DNA of 64,000 nucleotides from contig NZ_WTFF01000003.1 of assembly GCF_019400985.1 (NCBI RefSeq), positions 17,149-81,148 on the forward strand, read 5' to 3'. The notes below the pieces were generated by a model. The model did no database searches and was not told the DNA's origin. It saw nothing but the letters and a program-made list of their open reading frames with translations. The stretch is from Streptomyces bambusae (lineage in GTDB: Bacteria > Actinomycetota > Actinomycetes > Streptomycetales > Streptomycetaceae). This document shows, piece by piece, positions 26,516-34,198 of this stretch; position 1 is the first letter of the stretch; each line of letters begins with the position of its first letter. The position numbers and the translations under genes were made by a program.

Positions 26516-27144
26516 CGGCCCGCTCCCGCCCTCGTGGTGGTCAACTCCGCGTACCGGGCGGCGAAGCGGGTGTCCGGTGCCTCGGCCGCCACCTGCCGGG
26601 CGTCCGAGGCGGTGTCCACGTCCCGCAGGACCGGCAGGCGACCGATGCGCAGGCCGGCCGTCCGCAGGCGCGCGTGCTGGACGGCGCCGGTCTCGGGCGT
26701 CGACATGGGGACCCCGAGCAGCACAGAAGGGTCGGGACGGGCGAGACCCAGAGCCCAGAAGCCGCCGTCGGCGGCGGCCCCGAACCAGGCGTCGTGCTCG
26801 TCCCAGCGCAGGGCCGGGGCCAGCAGTGCCGGAGTGACCTGAGGGGTGTCCATGCCGATGAGCAGGGCCGGCCCGGAGCAGGCGGCGAACGCGGCGGCCA
26901 GGCGGACGTCGAGCCCGCCACTCGCCTGGGGGACGATCTCGAAGCCCGGTGGAAGCCATGGGCCCGGCCGCCCGTCGAGCACGAGGACGTGCCGGTCCGC
27001 CGGGACGCACGTAGCGGCGGAGAGCGTGTCGGCGAGGGCCGCCTCGGCGAGCGCGGCGGCCTCCTCGGGGGTGAACGGGGGAGTGAGCCGGGTCTTCACC
27101 CGACCCGGCCGGGGTTCCTTGGCGATGACGAGGAGGGTGGTCAC
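26512..27144 (-). CDS. TIGR04282-like glycosyltransferase (GT-A fold)
   Basis: A 210-residue protein of the family annotated as TIGR04282 arsenosugar-type glycosyltransferases. Recognisable parts are LLVIAKEPRPGRVKTRLTPPFT at the N-terminus, GMDTPQVTPALL as the DXD-like metal site, and GAAADGGFWALGL. GTG 27144 overlaps the stop of the GT2 gene (GTGA), so the three minus-strand genes are coupled. The sugar and acceptor are unknown; association with arsenic in this genome is not supported. Confidence 0.82.
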   Translation of the reverse strand: MTTLLVIAKEPRPGRVKTRLTPPFTPEEAAALAEAALADTLSAATCVPADRHVLVLDGRPGPWLPPGFEIVPQASGGLDVRLAAAFAACSGPALLIGMDTPQVTPALLAPALRWDEHDAWFGAAADGGFWALGLARPDPSVLLGVPMSTPETGAVQHARLRTAGLRIGRLPVLRDVDTASDARQVAAEAPDTRFAARYAELTTTRAGAGR

Positions 27145-27818
27145 GGGCGGCCCCCGCCCACCGGCGCCGGCTCGTCGAGCACCTTGCGCATGTCGTGCAC
27201 CGCCTGCCAGGTACCCCGCCAGGTGCCCGTGACCTTCGACCGGCCGGTGCGCGGCCGGTACGGCACGTCCACCTCGCGCACCCGCCAGCCGGCGTCGGCC
27301 GCCCGGACGACCATCTGGAGCGGGTAGCCGCTGCGCCGGTCGGAGAGGCCGAGGGCGAGCAGCGCCTCGCGGCGGGCCGCCCGCATGGGGCCGAGATCGT
27401 GGAGGCGCAGACCGGTGCGGCGGCGCAGCAGCCAGGACAGGGCGAGGTTCCCGGCCCGCGCGTGGGCCGGCCAGGCGCCGCGCTCGGTGGGGCGGCGCCG
27501 GCCCAGCAGGAGATCGGCGGAACCGTCGGCCACGGAGCCGACGAGTCCCGGCAGGAGGCCGGGGTCGAGGGAGGCGTCGCAGTCGCAGAAGCAGACGAAC
27601 TCCGCGTCGGAAGCGAGCAGTCCGGCGTGGCAGGCAGCACCGAAGCCGCGCCTGGGCTCTCGCACCACGGTCGCACCGAGATCCGCCGCGATGCCGGCGG
27701 ACCCGTCGCAGGAGCCGTTGTCGACGACGACCGCCCGCCAGCCGGAGGGGATGCGGGACAGCACCCAGGGCAGGGCTTCGGCCTCGTCGAGACAGGGAAG
27801 GACCACGTCCACGGTCAT
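27141..27818 (-). CDS. Family 2 glycosyltransferase (dolichol-phosphate-mannose synthase-like)
   Basis: A 225-residue cytoplasmic GT2 enzyme without C-terminal membrane helices. VDVVLPCLDEAEALPWVL, VVVDNGSCDGS and FCDCDASLDP are the nucleotide-sugar and metal-binding segments, and RTGRSKVTGTWRGT is typical of polyprenyl-phosphate transferases. ATG 27818 was used; GTG 27827 upstream sits 7 nt after a TACGGT -10 box and could give a leaderless start with three extra residues. It likely supplies a polyprenyl-phosphate sugar to the GT87 protein. A CGTAAG site lies about 56 bp upstream. Confidence 0.85.
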   Translation of the reverse strand: MTVDVVLPCLDEAEALPWVLSRIPSGWRAVVVDNGSCDGSAGIAADLGATVVREPRRGFGAACHAGLLASDAEFVCFCDCDASLDPGLLPGLVGSVADGSADLLLGRRRPTERGAWPAHARAGNLALSWLLRRRTGLRLHDLGPMRAARREALLALGLSDRRSGYPLQMVVRAADAGWRVREVDVPYRPRTGRSKVTGTWRGTWQAVHDMRKVLDEPAPVGGGRP

Positions 27819-27864
27819 GAGTGTCACACCACTCACCGTAGGAACCACGCGGCGGATCGGGGGC

Positions 27865-27890
27865 GTGGAACTCCTTACGAAACGCGGACG
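27865..27890. promoter_or_regulatory. CGTAAG motif, site 2 (GT2 / response regulator)
   Basis: On the minus strand CGTTTCGTAAGGAGTTCC, core at 27874-27879, lies between divergent starts 27818 and 27953. It is about 47-52 bp before the predicted GT2 transcription start, a position suited to an activator. Confidence 0.5.
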
Positions 27891-27952
27891 CCGGCCCCCG
27901 TACGCCCGGGTGGCCGTCACCGTTCGGCGGAACGGATGCGACGCTGTGCGGC

Positions 27953-28684
27953 ATGAGCGAGCACAGCGCCCCGCAGCCACCGGCCCGGATCCTGGTGGTG
28001 GACGACGATCCCACCGTCGCCGAAGTGGTCACCGGATACCTCGACCGGTCCGGGTTCGCCGTGGAGCACGCGGCCGACGGCCCCGAGGCCCTGCTGCGGG
28101 CCGAGGAGCGGCGGCCGGACCTCGTCGTGCTCGACCTGATGCTGCCCGGTCTGGACGGCCTGGAGGTCTGCCGGCGGCTGCGGGAGACCGGCCCGATTCC
28201 GGTGATCATGCTGACCGCGCGCGGCGACGAGGACGACCGGATCACGGGCCTGGAGGTGGGCGCGGACGACTACGTCACCAAGCCCTTCAGCCCGCGCGAG
28301 CTCGTCCTGCGCGTCGAGTCCGTGCTGCGCCGCAGTCGAGCCGCCGCCGGGCCGGCGGCGCCCCGGACGGTCCTGCGCGCCGCCGGCCTCACCGCCGACC
28401 CCGGCACCCGGAGGGCCACCCGCGCGGGTGATGAACTCCCCCTCACCCTCCGGGAGTTCGACCTCCTCGCGTACTTCCTGGAACACCCCGGCACCGCGCA
28501 CACCCGGGAGGAACTGATGCGGCGGGTGTGGGGGTGGGACTTCGGCGACCTGTCCACGGTCACGGTCCACGTCCGGCGCCTGCGCGCCAAGATCGAGGAC
28601 GATCCGGCCCGGCCCCGGCTCATCCGGACCGTATGGGGCGTCGGCTACCGCTTCGAGCCCCGACAGGACGGGGGAGCGGCATGA
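27953..28684 (+). CDS. OmpR/PhoB-family response regulator
   Basis: A 243-residue regulator with a receiver domain (ILVVDDDP, phospho-acceptor Asp61 in LVVLDLMLPG, TAR and K in VTKPFSP) and a winged-helix DNA-binding domain (LTLREFDLLAYFLEHPG, VTVHVRRLRAKIE, TVWGVGYRF). ATG 27953 is probably leaderless, with GACGCT 7 nt upstream. The stop overlaps the kinase start. The CGTAAG sites in its own and neighbouring control regions are candidate targets. Confidence 0.93.
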   Translation: MSEHSAPQPPARILVVDDDPTVAEVVTGYLDRSGFAVEHAADGPEALLRAEERRPDLVVLDLMLPGLDGLEVCRRLRETGPIPVIMLTARGDEDDRITGLEVGADDYVTKPFSPRELVLRVESVLRRSRAAAGPAAPRTVLRAAGLTADPGTRRATRAGDELPLTLREFDLLAYFLEHPGTAHTREELMRRVWGWDFGDLSTVTVHVRRLRAKIEDDPARPRLIRTVWGVGYRFEPRQDGGAA

Positions 28685-29790
28685 AGGACATCCTGCTGAT
28701 CGCCGGATTCGCGCTCGCGGGAGCCGCGTGCGCCGGTCTCGCCGGAGCGCTGGTGCTCCGCCTCGTCCGGCGCCGTTCCGTCGTGGTCTCCCTGACCGTG
28801 GTCGCCGCCGTCACCGTGACGGCGATGCTCGCCGGGACCCTCGCCGTCGCCCAGGCGATGTTCCTGTCCCCGCACGACCTGTGGGTGGTGACCGTCGTCG
28901 TGGCCATGGCGGCCCTCGTATCGCTGGGCACCGCCCTCGTCCTGGGCCGCTGGGTGGTGGCCCGCAGCCGTGCCCTCGCCCGCGCCGCACGCGACTTCGG
29001 CGACGGCGGCAGCTTCTCCGCCCCGGACGGGGCGGCCACCGCCGAACTCGCCGCCCTCACCGGGGAACTGGCCGCCACGAGCGCGAAACTCGACGCCTCC
29101 CGACGCCGCGAGCGCTCGCTCGAAGCCTCCCGCCGCGAGCTCGTCGCATGGATCTCCCACGACCTGCGCACCCCGCTGGCCGGGCTGCGGGCCATGGCGG
29201 AGGCCCTGGAGGACGGCATGGCCGCCGACCCCGCCCGCTACCACCGGCAGATCCGCACCGAGGTCGAGCGCCTGACCGCCATGGTCACCGACCTCTTCGA
29301 ACTCTCCCGCATCCACGCCGGCACCCTGACCATCAGCCCGAGCCGCATCTCCGTGTACGACCTCGTGGGCGACGCCCTGAGCGGCGCCGACCCGCTCGCC
29401 CGCGAACACGGCGTCCGCCTGGTGGGGGAGGAGGTCGAAGCGATCCCCGTCGAGGTGGACGGCAAGGAGATGACCCGGGTCCTCGCGAACCTCCTCGTCA
29501 ACGCCATCCGCCACACGCCGGCCGACGGCACCGTGGCGGTCGCGGCCGAACGCCGCGCGGACGCCGTCGTCCTGTCCGTCACCGACGGCTGCGGCGGCAT
29601 CCCCGACGAGGACCTCACGCGCGTCTTCGACACCGGCTGGCGCGGCACCGAGGCCCGCACCCCACCGGCCGGGGCCGGGCTCGGCCTCGCCATCGTCCGC
29701 GGCATCGTCGAGGCCCACGCGGGCCGCGCCGAGGTCCGCAACGTCCAGGGCGGCTGCCGCTTCGAGGTCACCCTGCCGGCGGCGGGCTGA
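28681..29790 (+). CDS. Membrane sensor histidine kinase
   Basis: A 369-residue kinase with two N-terminal helix pairs (about 1-25 and 35-100), a HAMP-like linker, the dimerisation helix with phospho-acceptor His in WISHDLRTPLAGL (about 160), and an ATPase domain with NLLVNAIRHTP, DGCGGIPDEDL and GAGLGLAIVRGIV boxes. It has almost no extracytoplasmic domain, so it may sense the membrane or another protein. ATG 28681 overlaps the regulator stop (ATGA). Signal unknown. Confidence 0.92.
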   Translation: MKDILLIAGFALAGAACAGLAGALVLRLVRRRSVVVSLTVVAAVTVTAMLAGTLAVAQAMFLSPHDLWVVTVVVAMAALVSLGTALVLGRWVVARSRALARAARDFGDGGSFSAPDGAATAELAALTGELAATSAKLDASRRRERSLEASRRELVAWISHDLRTPLAGLRAMAEALEDGMAADPARYHRQIRTEVERLTAMVTDLFELSRIHAGTLTISPSRISVYDLVGDALSGADPLAREHGVRLVGEEVEAIPVEVDGKEMTRVLANLLVNAIRHTPADGTVAVAAERRADAVVLSVTDGCGGIPDEDLTRVFDTGWRGTEARTPPAGAGLGLAIVRGIVEAHAGRAEVRNVQGGCRFEVTLPAAG

Positions 29791-29796
29791 CCCCGG

Positions 29797-30861
29797 TCAC
29801 CGCAGGGCCGCCGAGGCCCGCTGTTCCGCCCGGGCGAACTCCGCCATGCCCTCGGCGAAGCCGACCTCGGGCCGCCAGCCGAGCTCGTCGCGCAGCCGTG
29901 ACGAGTCGGCGGTGACGTGCCGGACGTCGCCGAGACGGTACTCGCCCGTGATCACGGGCTCGGGGCCACCGCACGCCCGGGCCAGCGCGACGGCCATGTC
30001 GCCGACGGTGTGCGGTTCGCCGCTGCCGGTGTTGTACGTGCTGAGCGCGCCGGCCGGCAGTCCATCGGCGGCCTCCAGCGCGACCGCGTTGGCCGCCGCC
30101 ACGTCCCGTACGTGCACGAAGTCCCGCCGCTGCCCGCCGTCCTCGAACACGCGGGGCGCCTGGCCCCGGGCGAGCGCCGAGCGGAACAGCGAGGCCACGC
30201 CCGCGTACGGGGTGTCGCGGGGCATCCCCGGCCCGTACACGTTGTGGTAGCGCAGCGAGACCGCCGTCGCGCCCACCGCGCGGGCCCACGCCGCCGCCAA
30301 GTGCTCCTGGGCGAGCTTCGTCGAGGCGTACACGTTCCGGGGATCGGCCGGCGCGTCCTCGCCGACCAGACCGGGGACGAGTTCGGTGTCGCAGGCGGGA
30401 CAGCGCGGTTCGAAGCGGCCGGCGGCGAGGTCCTCGGGCCGGCGGGGACCCGGGCGTACGACACCGTGCGACGCGGGGCACTCGTAGCGCCCCTCCCCGT
30501 ACACGACCATCGAACCGGCGAGGACGAGGCGGCGCACGCCGACGTCCGCCATGGCGGCGAGCAGGACGGCTGTGCCGAGGTCGTTGCAGCTCACGTACTC
30601 CGGGGCGTCCGCGAAGTCCTTGCCGAGGCCGACCATGGCGGCCTGGTGGCACACCGCGTCGACACCGTGCAGAGCAGTTGCGACCGCCAGCGGATCCCTG
30701 ACGTCCGTGTGGAGGAACTCCACGGCCTGCACCTCGGGAGCCACGTGGTGCGCGCTGGGCAGCAGAGCATCGAGAACCACCGGCTCGTGCCCGGCCTTCG
30801 AGAGCGCGGTGACGATGTGCGAGCCGATGAATCCGGCTCCTCCTGTGACGAGTACACGCAT
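29797..30861 (-). CDS. NAD-dependent epimerase/dehydratase with inserted zinc-ribbon-like loop
   Basis: A 354-residue extended SDR. GGAGFIGSH is the NAD motif and VYASTKLAQEH gives the catalytic Tyr and Lys; SLRYHNVYGPGMP is typical of sugar-nucleotide epimerases. Between the Ser-bearing strand and the Tyr lies an insert of about 45 residues with C128 (ECPASHG), C154 and C157 (RCPACDTE), resembling a metal-binding loop. TAGCCT then 7 nt before ATG 30861 predicts a leaderless transcript. It converges with the kinase gene and belongs to the same conserved cluster. Confidence 0.87.
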   Translation of the reverse strand: MRVLVTGGAGFIGSHIVTALSKAGHEPVVLDALLPSAHHVAPEVQAVEFLHTDVRDPLAVATALHGVDAVCHQAAMVGLGKDFADAPEYVSCNDLGTAVLLAAMADVGVRRLVLAGSMVVYGEGRYECPASHGVVRPGPRRPEDLAAGRFEPRCPACDTELVPGLVGEDAPADPRNVYASTKLAQEHLAAAWARAVGATAVSLRYHNVYGPGMPRDTPYAGVASLFRSALARGQAPRVFEDGGQRRDFVHVRDVAAANAVALEAADGLPAGALSTYNTGSGEPHTVGDMAVALARACGGPEPVITGEYRLGDVRHVTADSSRLRDELGWRPEVGFAEGMAEFARAEQRASAALR

Positions 30862-30912
30862 GGGCGCGAGGCTACGCAGCGGCTCCCGGTCACGGGGGTG
30901 CGCGCGCCGGGC

Positions 30913-30925
30913 CGTAAGACTTACG
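30913..30925. promoter_or_regulatory. CGTAAG motif, site 3 (epimerase)
   Basis: CGTAAGACTTACG is a perfect palindrome 52-64 bp upstream of the leaderless epimerase start. It shares its half-site with the motifs near 24219 and 27874. Confidence 0.5.
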
Positions 30926-31036
30926 TCATCCCGGCGGGGCACATCTTCTGTCAGATCCGGACACGGGCCACGGCCAGGACCGGGCTGATCCGGTCGTGAC
31001 CGCGGCGTCCGCGCAGCGGTGTTCAGCTCGCGCAGG

Positions 31037-31053
31037 GGCGGCCTGCTGCCGCC
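31037..31053 (-). terminator. Possible terminator after the RiPP operon
   Basis: GGCGGC-CTGCT-GCCGCC is a 6-bp stem with a 5-nt loop, 46 bp beyond the aldo/keto reductase stop on the minus strand. It is weak by itself. Confidence 0.35.
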
Positions 31054-31098
31054 TTGGCCTCGCTCGGCGAGCTCGGGATCCCAGCAGCCGGTCGACCG

Positions 31099-31923
31099 CT
31101 ACGGTACGGGCGCGACGGGGCACGCCTCGGCGATGCGGGCCGCCTCCTCCCGGCCGAGGACGATGTCGGCCGCGGCGGCGTTCTCGACGGCCCGGGCGGG
31201 CGTGGCGGTCTTCGGGATGGCGAAGGTGCCGCGGTTCAGGGTGAGGAAGGCGAGGGCGATCTGGTGGCGCGTGGCACCGTGGGCGCGGGCGGTCTCGTCG
31301 AGGACGGCGGCGGCCCGTGAGGAAGGCGGGAACGACCCCAGCCCGAAGGGGCTGTAGCCGACGACGGCAGCGCCCGCGGCCAGGCATGCGGGGGCCGTAC
31401 GGCGCTCCATGGAGCGGTCGCCGAGGTGGTGGACGACCTGGTTGCAGGCCAGCTCGCCCGGTTCGGTACGGGTGAACACGTCGGCCAGGAGCTCGTCGTG
31501 GAAGTTGCTGACGCCGAAGTGGCGGATCTTCCCGGCCTGCCGGAGCGTGCGCAGGGCCGCGAGGGTTTCGTCCAGGGGGTGGTCACTGGGCCAGTGCAGG
31601 AGGTAGAGGTCCAGATGGTCGGTGCCCAGGCGGCGCAGGCTGCCTTCACAGGCGGCCACGGTGCCGCGTGCGTCGGCGTGGGCGGGACGGACCTTGGAGG
31701 TCAGGAAGACGTCCTGGCGGCGGTGCCGTACGGCTCGGCCGACGATCTCCTCCACCCTGCCGTCTCCGTACGACTCGGCGGTGTCGATATGAGTCATTCC
31801 GGCATCGATTCCGGCGTTGAGCGTACGGATCGCGGTGCGCTGGTCGGCGCGCTCGAGCTGCCACGTGCCCTGCCCGATGACCGCGACGGCGGCTCCGGTC
31901 GGTCCGAAGGTGCGGGTGCGCAT
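31099..31923 (-). CDS. Aldo/keto reductase
   Basis: A 274-residue TIM-barrel oxidoreductase, NADPH-dependent by family. THIDTAESYGDG holds the catalytic Asp and Tyr, LTSKV the Lys, and LYLLHWPSDHP the His of the tetrad; IPKTATPARAVENAAA is the cofactor-binding end. It starts 13 bp after the P450 stop, so it is the last gene of the six-gene operon that begins with the precursor peptide. It may reduce a ketone or aldehyde formed on the peptide; that is inference. Confidence 0.88.
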   Translation of the reverse strand: MRTRTFGPTGAAVAVIGQGTWQLERADQRTAIRTLNAGIDAGMTHIDTAESYGDGRVEEIVGRAVRHRRQDVFLTSKVRPAHADARGTVAACEGSLRRLGTDHLDLYLLHWPSDHPLDETLAALRTLRQAGKIRHFGVSNFHDELLADVFTRTEPGELACNQVVHHLGDRSMERRTAPACLAAGAAVVGYSPFGLGSFPPSSRAAAVLDETARAHGATRHQIALAFLTLNRGTFAIPKTATPARAVENAAAADIVLGREEAARIAEACPVAPVP

Positions 31924-31936
31924 GAGCGGGACCCCC

Positions 31937-33136
31937 TCACCACGTCACGGGCAGGGTTCTGGGCGCCCGGGTCTTGAGGCCCGATTTCCAGACCGGCGGG
32001 GCCGCGGCACGCAGGGCGGGGAAGCGGCGGCAGAGTCCGGCCAGGGCTTCCTGGAGCTGGACGCGTGCGAGCTGAGCCCCGACGCAGTGGTGGACGCCGT
32101 GGCCGAAGGCGAGGTGGGGGTTGTGGGCGCGGTCGAGGAGCAGCTGGTCAGCGGCGTCGAAGACGGTTTCGTCGTGATTGGCGGAGGAGTTGACCGCCAT
32201 GACCGCCTCGCCGGCGCGGAGGGTGACTCCGGCGAGTTCCAGGTCCTCGGTGACGACGCGCAGGTTCGCTTGGACGTTGGTCTGGGCGTAGCGCAGGAGT
32301 TCCTCGACGGACCGGGGAATGGTGTCCGGGGCATCGCGCAGGCGCTGGTAGCGGACGGGTTCGTCGAGCAGGAGGTGGAGCATGCCGGCGAGGCGGTCCG
32401 CCGTGGTGCCGTAGCCGCCGGCGAGGAGTACCAGGCTGAAGGAGATCAGCTCGTCGTGGCTGAGCCGGTCGGTGTCGTCGCGAGCGGCGATCAGGACGCT
32501 CAGCACGTCGTCGCCGGGGTGGCGGCGCTTGGCGGCGATGAGCCCGGCGAGGTAGTCGGTCATCTCCTCGACGGCCTCGGAGACCGCCGCGTCGGGAACC
32601 GCCGTGAGGCTGCGGAGCGCGTCGCACCACGTCTCCAGCTGATCGCCGTGGTCGCGGGGGGTGCCGAGCAGGTCGCAGATGACGGCCAGGGGCAGTGGCC
32701 GGGTGAAGCGAGGCACCAGGTCGGCGGGCCGCTCGGCGGCGGCGAGTCCGTCGAGAAGGCCCTCCACCAGCCGGGCCACATCCTGCCGCAGGGCCTCGGC
32801 ACGGCGGACGGTGAAGGCCGGGGCGACGAGCCTGCGGAGCCGGGTGTGGGTCGGGGGGTCGGCGGCCAGGATCGAGTCGGGCAGAGTGGTGACGCGGGCG
32901 ATCCGCGGGCTCCCCTTGCCCCGGGTGGCGCGTTCCCGGCTGAAACGGGGGTCGGCCAGCACGGTACGTACGTCCGCGTACCGGGTCACCAGCCATGCGA
33001 GGTCTCCGCTGGGCAGGCGGATACGGGCGCAGGGCAGCTCCCGGCGCAGGGCGGCGAATTCCGGGAGGGGACCGAGTCCGTCACGATGCGGGAAGGGGAA
33101 TGCGGTCTCGGGGTCGAGCGGGTTCGTGCCTGTCAC
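31937..33136 (-). CDS. Cytochrome P450 (bacterial class I type)
   Basis: A 399-residue soluble P450. The heme ligand is Cys351 in FGHGVHHCVGAQLAR, and the K-helix ExxR is in VEELLRY. The I-helix reads LLAGGYGTTADRL: the usual acidic residue of the AGxE/DTT motif is a glycine here, though both threonines remain, so proton delivery may differ from the norm. GTG 33136 has GGAG 5 nt upstream and was chosen over a much longer frame that covers the methyltransferase antisense. It needs outside ferredoxin and reductase; none is in the operon. A peptide oxidation step is likely from context. Confidence 0.87.
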   Translation of the reverse strand: MTGTNPLDPETAFPFPHRDGLGPLPEFAALRRELPCARIRLPSGDLAWLVTRYADVRTVLADPRFSRERATRGKGSPRIARVTTLPDSILAADPPTHTRLRRLVAPAFTVRRAEALRQDVARLVEGLLDGLAAAERPADLVPRFTRPLPLAVICDLLGTPRDHGDQLETWCDALRSLTAVPDAAVSEAVEEMTDYLAGLIAAKRRHPGDDVLSVLIAARDDTDRLSHDELISFSLVLLAGGYGTTADRLAGMLHLLLDEPVRYQRLRDAPDTIPRSVEELLRYAQTNVQANLRVVTEDLELAGVTLRAGEAVMAVNSSANHDETVFDAADQLLLDRAHNPHLAFGHGVHHCVGAQLARVQLQEALAGLCRRFPALRAAAPPVWKSGLKTRAPRTLPVTW

Positions 33137-33243
33137 GATCACTCCGGACGGTGTTCGGCCATGGGGCTCGGGAGGGGGAGCAGGCGAGGTGCCGCCGCCG
33201 TCCGTACGGCGGACGCGCGGTGGAACGGAGACGGAAGGGGCCG

Positions 33244-34149
33244 TCAGCGATGTGTGTAGACGGAGACGTGATAGGTGCTGTGCCGGGTGTACGGTTCCCG
33301 GCTCCAGGATCCATGACGCTGCATCAGTCGGAGCCCGGCGCGTTCGGCCATGTAGTCGAGTTCGCCGGGTGACACGTAGTGGAAGCGCACCCGGAAGTGA
33401 CGGGTCCGGTCCGCCTCGTGGACGAGGTAGTGGGAGTGATAGGTCTGGGCCGATGCATCGATCACCCGTCGGCAGAGGATGAGGTGGTCGTCGCAGTCCG
33501 CGACGGTCTCCGGAACGCCGGAGGCCGCGGCGACGGCGAGTGCTTCGGGAACGTGCGCGTCGACGACGAACGCTCCACCGGGGGCCAGGTGGCCGGCGAC
33601 CGAGGCGAGACAGCGTTCCTTGGCCTTGCGGTCGCCGAGCTCGAAGAACGTGCCGCCGGCGGCGTAGACCAAGGAGTACGTTCCAGAGACCGGTACATCG
33701 GCGAAGTCGCCGAGTGTGACGGGGATCCGGAACCCGTCCGGCTTCGCGTGCAGCCGCCGGACCATGGCCTCGGACGCGTCGACACCGTGGACTTCGAGAC
33801 CGCGCCCGGCCAGGGGCAGCGCCACCCTCCCGGTGCCTATGCCGAGTTCGAGCACGGGCCCTGGACCGGCGAGTGCGGCGAGCGTGTCGACCGTCGCGCC
33901 GGTGATGCCCGGTTTGCCGAACCACCGGTCGTAGTCGGCCGCATGCCGATCCGCGTATCCGGCATCCGCGTATCCGGCATCCGCGTATCCGGCATCCGCG
34001 TATCCGGCATCCGTGTGTCCGGCATGCGTGTGTCCGGCATCCGTGAATCCGGCATCCGTGTCCGCCGGGTCGGTGCTCCCGTTCCCGTGCGGTGCGGTGC
34101 CGCGTTCGGAGGCCGCCTTCGCGGAGGGGAGGTCATGGCGCGGGGGCAT
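33244..34149 (-). CDS. Class I SAM-dependent methyltransferase with N-terminal pentapeptide-type tandem repeats
   Basis: A 301-residue methyltransferase. SAM motif I is VLELGIGTGRVALPLA near residue 100, with VHGVDASEAM as the acidic loop. Before it lies a disordered segment with about seven copies of a five-residue repeat (DAGYA and variants such as DAGHT), encoded by 15-bp units at about 33951-34060, the first four identical. The enzymatic part (about 75-301) looks complete. It lies 49 bp after the YcaO gene, so it probably methylates the peptide; N-, O- or carboxyl-methylation cannot be told apart. Repeat number is likely variable between strains. Confidence 0.85.
   Translation of the reverse strand: MPPRHDLPSAKAASERGTAPHGNGSTDPADTDAGFTDAGHTHAGHTDAGYADAGYADAGYADAGYADRHAADYDRWFGKPGITGATVDTLAALAGPGPVLELGIGTGRVALPLAGRGLEVHGVDASEAMVRRLHAKPDGFRIPVTLGDFADVPVSGTYSLVYAAGGTFFELGDRKAKERCLASVAGHLAPGGAFVVDAHVPEALAVAAASGVPETVADCDDHLILCRRVIDASAQTYHSHYLVHEADRTRHFRVRFHYVSPGELDYMAERAGLRLMQRHGSWSREPYTRHSTYHVSVYTHR
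33951..34060 (-). repeat. 15-bp coding minisatellite in methyltransferase gene
   Basis: Unit ccgcgtatccggcat (plus strand) occurs four times without change at 33951-34010, followed by three diverged copies (34011-34055) and a partial one. The unit keeps the frame and encodes Asp-Ala-Gly-Tyr-Ala. Confidence 0.9.
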
Positions 34150-34198
34150 GGTCCGGTTCTCCTCGCTCGCGGGTGTGGTCGGTCGTCGGACAGCGGCA

